Shown: in pieces, positions 57,615 through 64,000 of the stretch | Position numbering within the stretch: the stretch's first letter is position 1 | Layout: each line of letters begins with the position of its first letter | Assembly (NCBI GenBank): GCA_022559845.1 | Contig: CM040126.1 | Span: 47,052,458 to 47,116,457, forward strand | Reading direction: 5' to 3' | Length of the DNA stretch: 64,000 bases | DNA from: Amorphophallus konjac | Taxonomy: Eukaryota > Streptophyta > Magnoliopsida > Alismatales > Araceae | Program-made: the position numbers and the translations under genes | The notes under the pieces: model-generated | The model's database searches: none | Seen by the model: only the letters and a program-made list of their open reading frames with translations | What the model was told of the DNA's origin: nothing

Positions 57615-59177
57615 GGCGCATGCTCTAGCCGTCACCAGTAACCCCATAACCACCCTCTAAAGGGTGGGACCAGTCACTTCTTCTACTCTTTCTCCCTAAT
57701 GAAGCAACATGGCCAATCAGGCCCTCCCAGCGTCACCGCCATATACTTGTGACGGTTAATCTCCCAGGATCGTCCCCGCGACCGCAAGAGCGAGGATGCC
57801 CGGCACCAGCAACAATATAGCCCTCGGGCTCCCATGTAAACAAACAAAAAGAAGAAAGACAACAAAATGGGGTTAAAAATAGAGATACTTCGACGGCCTC
57901 AGTCAACTCCCTCCACGGGATTACTGAGGGAAAAAATTGCCATCAACCCAGTTGAGGTGAAAACCCGCAAGGGCACCTCAGGGAAAATCGGGTGACCCCT
58001 CTGTGTGAAAACCCGCAAGGGCGCACTGAAAAAATCAAAAGGGGGCCAGCTCTGGCGAAAACCCACAAGGGCGATAGAGCTAGTAAAGGGAATTAATAAA
58101 AACCTTCTCTTCCTCTCTACTCCACACTGATGAAAGTCGTCGACTGTGACATCCCGCCGATGGCAAGCTCAACATCACTCTACATCAATGGTGGCCATAA
58201 CACCCTCGAGGGTCGGTCATCGCCAATTCCAGCTCCAGTATTCGGCTACACACCTCAACGGTCAGCCGACCAGTCCCAGTCTTCCGGATACTACGCATCA
58301 ACAGTTAGCCAGCCAGCTTCACTCTCCAGCTCCAGTATTCGGCTGTACACCTCAATGGTCAGCCGACCAGCCCTAGTCTTCCGGCTACTACACATCAGCA
58401 GTTAGTCAGCCAGCTCTAGCTCCAGACCCAGTTCTAGTCCCAGTTCCAGTCCAGCCCCAATTGTAGTCCCAGTCTTCCTGCTACCATGCATCAGTTGTTA
58501 GCCGGCCAGCTCCAGTTCCAGCTCCAGCCCCAATTCCAGTCCAGTCCCAGTTCCAGTCCCAGCTTCCAGCAGTCAGTCGGCCAACCCCAGCTCCAGTTCC
58601 CCAAACCAACGTGAACTACATTTTCGGCTAACAACATGTCAATAGCCAGTTCACCAGTAATCGGTCTTTGGCTAACACGCCCCAGAGCGAACCAGCAACT
58701 GCCAGCAATATGGGCCACCACACCCTTACGGGTTGGCCCCCGGCCCCCCCAGTCCCCAACGACATAGGCCAACACCCCTTTAGGAGTCAGCCTCCAGCCG
58801 CCAGTTTCCAGTTCCCAGTCACCCGAATTATTGAACTTGTACGTATTATCTCTCGGTCCCCCAGTTCCCAGCCAGTCCCAGTCAACATACCCTACTTGGG
58901 TGAACCCCCAGTACCTAGTATCCGGTTCCCAGCGCTTAGTTCCCAGTACCCAGTACACGGCCTCCAGTGCCCTGTGCTCAACCTCCAGTGCACCCAGTAT
59001 CCAACCTCCACCATCCAATACTCAGCCCCTGATTCCAGTACCCGAATTTAGGTACCCAGTTCCATGTCACCAGCATCAGCACATAGTAGAAGAATCAATC
59101 ACGACTAGTAGTACGTGGTCGGCATCTCATGCACCCAGCATTATTCCACAAGAGAAAAAGGTGGGACGACACAAGAA
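57615..59177 (+). repeat. Outer Tat 3' region with tandem and CCAG-rich repeats
   Basis: Three GAAAACCCGCAAGGGC-type units (57957, 58004, 58054) follow integrase. Then a 97-bp tandem unit containing CCAGCTCCAGTATTCGGCT repeats at about 58230 and 58327 and decays into CCAG/CCAGTTCC-rich DNA to about 59050. No gene is seen; open frames (for example 58668-59051) are artefacts of this repeat. The 3' LTR probably begins near the end of this stretch but I cannot fix it. Confidence 0.6.
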
Positions 59178-59194
59178 ATGACAAAAGAAATCTA
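59178..59194. repeat. LINE target site duplication, left (17 bp)
   Basis: ATGACAAAAGAAATCTA, repeated exactly at 60895-60911. Confidence 0.9.
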
Positions 59195-60894
59195 TCTTTT
59201 TTTAAATAAATGTGACCAAGGATTACTCTTGGGGAAGTGCACAATTTGTGCTAACTCCACCAAAAGTATCCGGCCCTGATTTTATTGATTAGGAATAATC
59301 ATTTACAAATAAACCCCGGGCATTCCCCTGAACATGTAGCAAAGAATCAAAAAAGATTACAAAGAGGCCGCTGATTCATCTAGGGAAAGCCATATCTCCG
59401 CCAGCTGGGAAGACCGGCTGCATTCACGGTGGCACATCCACGTGCTCTACTAGGGAGATCTTTCCAGCATCTGAAATCTTTATTGGTTTGGGTAGTGCAT
59501 GCTAAGGATGCAAGAGCATCCGCGACTGAATTTCCTTCCCTGTAGATATGCTGAAGTTTCCAATTGTTTCTTGTAAGAATATCTATGATTTCATCCCACC
59601 AGTGGTAGATCCTCCATGGAAGAGATTTGATAGACTGGATCATGGTGGTAATGGCCATGGAATCTGAATATATGATAGCTATTGGCAGCCCACTCTTTAC
59701 CACCATTCTCAACCCATCTAATAAAGCTCTGGCCTCAGCCACCATGCTCGTCCCAACATCATAATAATAGGAAAATCCATAAATGAATTCACCCCTACAA
59801 CCCCCAATGCATCTGCCTCCGCCAACATGCCCTGGGTTACCTTTGGCAGCCCCATCGACATTTAAAGCATATCCAGTGTTGGGGCAAGACCACTTAATAA
59901 GCTTTGGTGGTTTTTTAGTGAATTTCAATGAGAACTTATACTGCTCCAGAACTGATTTTTCACTTGCTGTAGGTGCCTTGCTGAAATTGATCTTTTGAAT
60001 TGAAAACTCTGCCTGCCTTATTATATGTTGTTGCAGCACTCTAATAGAGGGGCCCTTCTCTTCATGTTTAAGTTTACACCGGGCCTTCCAAATCTCTCAT
60101 ATTATATGCAACATAGTGAGGATAGCAGCATAGCCATAAGGGGTTGTTGTATCAGCTGAACATATAATGTCCCAGCAAATGATAGTGATCGAATCTGAAG
60201 CTCTGCATCGGGAATCAAAAAGAGGCCTAAAATACCTCCATAAAGAAATTGCTAGTTGACCTTCCAAGAATAGATGGTTCAGACTCTCTTCCTGGTTGTT
60301 ATCTTTGCAGCAGACACATTTAGAAGGAAGGCTAATACACTGCCTCTAATAATGCAATCGACCGGCACTGCAAGGTGAAGAAGATGCCAACAGAACAAGG
60401 AAGCTCGCAGGGGGATATTTATACCCCAAATATTCTTAAGAGGCAGTCTTTTATTCCCTTGCGATCTGACATCATTGTATGCTGATTTACTGGAAAATTG
60501 CCCATCTATATTTACAGCCCAAACACACCTGTCCGACCTTTGTTGCAGCTGGATGGATCTAACAGTTTGCAGTATATTGTTAGCAATATCAGACCACACA
60601 TAGTGACTGGGATTTAAAATTGCATCCCTTAAGGTTACCTTTGGACTGTTGCCTTGAGAAGCCAGCACTATGCCGCACCAGTTATCCTTCAGCACATCTA
60701 TTGACTTCCCATCCATAGGGACCCACTGGGTATTGGACAGAACAATCTGTCTAGCTTTACTGTATATATCCTTTCAGACACCAGCAGGAAAAGGCTTCTC
60801 AATGGTGCTAAGATGTCCCTTGATGTATTTAGAAGTTGCAAACTTAGACCATAAGGAGGTGCAATTGAGCATTCTCCAAATCTATTTTGCAACC
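59195..60894 (-). mobile_element. 5'-truncated L1-type LINE (1.7 kb)
   Basis: Minus-strand insertion bounded by a 17-bp duplication. The plus strand begins with a T-run and AAATAAA (59195-59207), a short A-tail in element sense. Only the end of ORF2 remains: the post-RT zinc region and a C-terminal RNase H, the plant L1 arrangement. Truncation at the 5' end is typical of target-primed reverse transcription. Confidence 0.9.
59380..60716 (-). pseudogene. LINE ORF2 C-terminal fragment (zf-RVT and RNase H)
   Basis: In element order, 60716-60279 encodes the zinc-binding RT-associated region (WSDIANNILQTV, then a FSSKSAYNDV motif, then NIPLRASLFCWHLLH). Frame breaks and stops follow to about 60040. 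Then 60039-59380 encodes RNase H of the RVT_3 type: LNVDGAAKGNPGHVGGG, VAEARALLDGLRM, a YSDSMAI motif and HIYREGNSVADALASLA. The catalytic Asp/Glu pattern is visible, but the protein is a fragment. Confidence 0.85.
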
Positions 60895-60911
60895 ATGACA
60901 AAAGAAATCTA
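60895..60911. repeat. LINE target site duplication, right (17 bp)
   Basis: Exact match to 59178-59194. Confidence 0.9.
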
Positions 60912-61075
60912 GGATTTTGTCATTCATACTCTATAAAAGGAGCCCAAGACATGCCCTTGGGGTAACAAAAATCTGTACAACCAGGCACATAGCATAACAA
61001 AATGAAGATACAACCGGGTCACGGCTCGCTCCCCTCCAACGCCGACAGGCAAGACTGAGCAGCCACTGAAAGAAG
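60912..61075 (+). other. Probable outer Tat 3' LTR fragment
   Basis: Joins sequence 5' of the LINE once the insertion is discounted. A TATAAAAGG box (60932-60940) followed by a short leader looks like the U3/R part of a retrotransposon LTR. It is cut at 61076 by a copia LTR. The partner 5' LTR is not in the window, so the assignment is inference. Confidence 0.4.
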
Positions 61076-62667
61076 TGTATGCCCTGCAAGCCAATCACTT
61101 ATGAAGTGATGGCATCATTTCTTATATATTCTCATTCGTATTTATGGCAAATTCTTCATTATGTCTTATTTATTTATGCATATTACCACTTGGCGTAATG
61201 AAGTCCTTGAACACAGGCTATTATATGAAGCTTGAATCATAATGAGATTATGATAGTGAGATCAACCTTCTAGATGCATGTGTTCTAAATGTTCCTGGTC
61301 ATAGGATCTTTGAGATAGGACATCAAGGAATCCGGATAGGCCAGTGCACATGATATTCTCTCATATGATGAGGGTGACTGATCTCACAGTCACCGGTGTA
61401 GAGACACTAAGATATATGTGAAGGTGGCCATTACAAGAATGGGGTTTACTGAACTGATCCAATCAGGAATCTCTGGATGGTAATTATATCTAACTTTCAA
61501 CCAAGAGATTCTTCAGTCGCAGTTGCACAGTTGGTCCTTTGACATGAGTCAATAAAGATACCTTGCATGAGGACTTCTGTATTTTGATTCCTGGCAAAGG
61601 GACTTTATCCATAAGTCCTGGATGCTCAGGTATTCGGATACAGCGGAATACATGCGAAGGTAATTGAGTGACAACAGTGGATCATTCACTCTCAGATATA
61701 GCATGAGAGAGAATGCCCTATGAATGGTACTCGGTTAAATCTTGGCAAGGTAGATAATTCAATGAAAAATGAGTTTTTCATTGGGACTCGGAGTACGTTC
61801 ATCAAATCATAGATAAGAAGGGTTTGACAGTATGACCATACCCTTAATTATGACCAGGGGCATTGGGTATGAATGGAGGACTATAGCTATGTGGTAACTG
61901 TTGACGGAAAGGTCCCAGAGTGATTTTATAGACCCCCTTTGTCTTCTGGGGTCACGGAGTGTTGCTTGGTACTTACCGTGGCCTGAAAGCCCATCAGAGG
62001 AATAATCATGGGATGATTATTCATCATAAGATGATTAATTAATTATTTAAGTCATGAGATGATTAAATAATTAATTCCATGTTAATTAATAATGTGAAAA
62101 AGCTAAGAAGGAGTTCTTAAGCTTATTGGGCCTAAAACCAGACTGACACTGGGCCTAGAGGGTCACACACATTAGGGTTATGGACGGTGGAAGTATATTT
62201 GCAATATTAGGCTGTTAAGGGTTTTTGTGAAAGACCGAGAAGTCTATAAATAGTTGCAATGGGAGAACCCTAGGCTAGACATCTAGGGTTTCTCAGTGCA
62301 AGCCACTCTCTCTATCTCCTCCTAGGGAGGGGCGCCCCCTTCTCCTCTCTCTTCTCCCTCTCGTCTCTAGCATAGAGATCATGGAGATGCCGCCGAGGAG
62401 TTCGTTCGTGGGGCGCTGCGACGAGGAGATTCCACCGTTCATGCCTGTATGGATACCGCTAGAGGCCGTTCACTTGCGCAGCTAATTACCGCCGCCACGA
62501 GCGATTGTTTCCACTTCGCTGCGATCTGAGTATCGCAAAGGTACAATCGAATCCTGTAGTTGTAGATTATTATCGGGAATCACGTAGGAGTAATTAACTC
62601 GGCCAGGTTAAAATTTTCATTTTCATTTTTCACTGCGTTCTCCATGATCTCGGTCTTGATCCTTGCA
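61076..62667 (+). mobile_element. Ty1/copia-type LTR (about 1.6 kb)
   Basis: Starts TGTATGCCCTGCAAGCC and ends TTGCA, followed by a primer site TGGTATAAGAGCCA (62669-62682), a variant of the tRNA-Met type. TATAAATA is at about 62244-62251. The opening GTATGCCCT resembles Angela/Tork-group copia LTRs; lineage is uncertain. A matching 3' LTR is not in the window. Confidence 0.7.
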
Positions 62668-62668
62668 G

Positions 62669-62682
62669 TGGTATAAGAGCCA
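62669..62682 (+). other. Primer-binding site of the copia-type element
   Basis: TGGTATAAGAGCCA, one base from the usual TGGTATCAGAGCCA. Confidence 0.75.
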
Positions 62683-62780
62683 TGTTTATCGCTCGTAAAT
62701 CTCGCTTATTTTAGGAATTTTCCTATAATTTCGTAACTATTTTTTTTGGGATTTTCGTGGTTGAAGAACAACACCATGAG

Positions 62781-63159
62781 ATGGGGTCTATCTCCATGGA
62801 GATGGAGGCTAGATCATTCAAGAAGATGGCTGAGTCATTTGGGATGATGACCGGCCCCTTCCAATGCGCCGAGCGATCCCCAGGAAGCCGATCTCTTTGC
62901 CCAAAGGTCCGGTTCTTGTGTGCTCGTAGAACGTCGCCAGAGCTGCAGGAAGGAACGGCCCACCTTAGGGTTGGCCTTGCGGCCACCGTGAGTGTCGTGG
63001 ACAATCTGCCCGGAGGCCAGGTTGTCAACAGTAGCCCTGCGATGCCCAAAGGATCACCGGTAAAGTCCTATTTCGTGCAGAGGTTTGGGGGTGAAAACCC
63101 TGTCATCGTGGTGCTATTCTGGGCTGATTGGCGCCGGCAGCATCGTAGGTCGGTGGGCA
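62781..63159 (+). CDS. Unrecognised ORF in copia-type element interior (partial)
   Basis: Open from an ATG at 62781, about 100 bp after the primer site where gag would start, until the element is cut by another LTR at 63160. The frame runs on into that LTR to 63200, but this is chance. The protein begins MGSISMEMEARSFKK; it is rich in Met and basic residues near the start and I recognise no gag motif. It may be a degenerate or non-canonical gag of a non-autonomous element. Confidence 0.35.
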
Positions 63160-63725
63160 TGTTGACACCTAAAATATGCAAAGATAAAAGAAGAAGTTAA
63201 AGTAAGCTCAGGACTTTGAAGATCAATCAAGGGTGTAGCTCTTGTGTCATCCCTAGAAGTTCTGAGAATCAGAATAGAAGAAGATCCATTACACCTAACA
63301 CTCTGTCCGGTTGAAGTCATTTCTGGCCAAGCTGCTGTCCAGTACGGCTATCATTCAGATAGTCAGGCTGATTAAAACTGTGCTTTTGTGTTTGACTTGG
63401 TCAAAGTGGTGATGATAGTTTTTCCCCCGGAGTTTCTTGCAATTACCTTCAGTGTCCTGCACACACATAATTTCAATTTAGTCCATAAAAATTACCATAA
63501 TGTGCACATAAATCTCAAATGCTTATAGTTATGTAATGGAGAATTAATGCTCATAGCCCTCAACTTTAAGTTTTTAAATAATATCACCAAATTAATCAAT
63601 TTGCGTGAAAGCTCCAATTTAAACGTAGAGTTGAGGTTAACTATGAAATATGCATAATTACCTAATTATATGCACATAAAATGGTGTACATGCAATGAAT
63701 TACCATAGAAAGTGGACACTTATCA
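63160..63725 (-). repeat. Minus-strand gypsy LTR (3' LTR, 566 bp)
   Basis: Read on the minus strand it starts TGATAAGTGTCC just after a G-run tract and ends GGTGTCAACA, giving TG...CA ends. The interior would extend right, beyond the window. Its target duplication cannot be tested because the other end is missing. Confidence 0.6.
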
Positions 63726-64000
63726 CACCCCCCAACTTACTCATTGTTAGTCCCTTAGCAATGCAAATAAATTAAAAGTTAGGACTAACAATAGTTTATA
63801 AAATTCATACTCTCATATCCAGCTCTCCCTTCATAGAATCAACCAAAGATTAGAAATCTGAAATCATTAATGCACATTAGTCTTATGTAGGAACTTAATA
63901 GTAAGAATTCAAATCAAAGCTCAATAGCACTTGTGCATGTGTAACTACCAAATCCACAACTTAGACAATTGCATCTCCCATTCGCTATTCCAAGCAAATG
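63726..64000 (-). mobile_element. Minus-strand gypsy interior, 3' end with polypurine tract
   Basis: The minus strand reads a GGGACTAACAATGAG block and then AGTAAGTTGGGGGGTG (63726-63741) against the LTR. From memory this resembles the 3' end of Athila/Tat-type gypsy elements. No coding sequence is visible in the 275 bp present. Confidence 0.5.

Noticed and set aside
58146..59181. Pro/Ser/Gln-rich open frames after the outer integrase
   Set aside because: Arise from CCAG-type tandem repeats; open in more than one frame.

Overview
The window is flowering-plant genomic DNA made almost entirely of nested transposable elements. I found no ordinary host gene, rRNA or tRNA. The families present (Tat-lineage Ty3/gypsy with a second, archaeal-type RNase H, Sirevirus Ty1/copia, TRIM and LARD-like non-autonomous elements, an L1-type LINE, plant mobile domain genes) point to an angiosperm with a large repeat-rich genome. 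I cannot name the species.

Nesting, outside to inside. Level 1 is a decayed Tat-lineage retrotransposon (about 698-8363 and 56464-61075). It carries a solo LTR (1518-3634, target duplication CTCCT), a 5'-truncated LINE (59195-60894, 17-bp duplication) and, at its right end, a copia LTR (61076-62667). Level 2 is a LARD-like gypsy element with LTRs of about 3.4 kb and only 1.3 kb of interior (8364-56463, duplication AGTCG), inserted in the Tat integrase region. Level 3 lies in the left LTR of level 2: a pol-less Sirevirus (11730-51722) whose left end is a TRIM unit instead of a Sirevirus LTR. Level 4 consists of two elements inserted in the Sirevirus gag. One is a young gag-only LTR element (12374-18916, duplication TGATG). 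The other is a 25.8-kb Tat-lineage element (19431-45209, duplication ACATG). The Sirevirus gag frame reads through both insertion points once the insertions and one duplication copy are discounted. Fragments of another Sirevirus LTR (1-697) and a minus-strand gypsy element (63160-64000) sit at the window edges.

The most interesting object is the 25.8-kb Tat element. On the plus strand it has gag, protease with a G-patch, RT, RNase H, archaeal-type RNase H and integrase, with a few lesions. On the minus strand, between integrase and the 3' LTR, is a cluster of four intron-containing genes: D (DUF7745-like), C (plant mobile domain plus coiled coil), B (coiled-coil tail without the mobile domain) and A (a decayed relative of C). 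Each has a TATA-like box about 80-96 bp upstream of its ATG. All introns I placed are GT-AG and phase 0. C (7 exons, 778 residues) and B (3 exons, 351 residues) are open throughout although the sense pol genes are broken. Palindromes built on GGCGTCCAGG occur both in the LTRs and around the C promoter and first intron. I infer an element-borne, independently expressed antisense gene family. Antisense genes are known from the maize Tat element Grande, and the mobile domain is known from plant transposons. Whether this four-gene arrangement has been described I cannot tell without a search.
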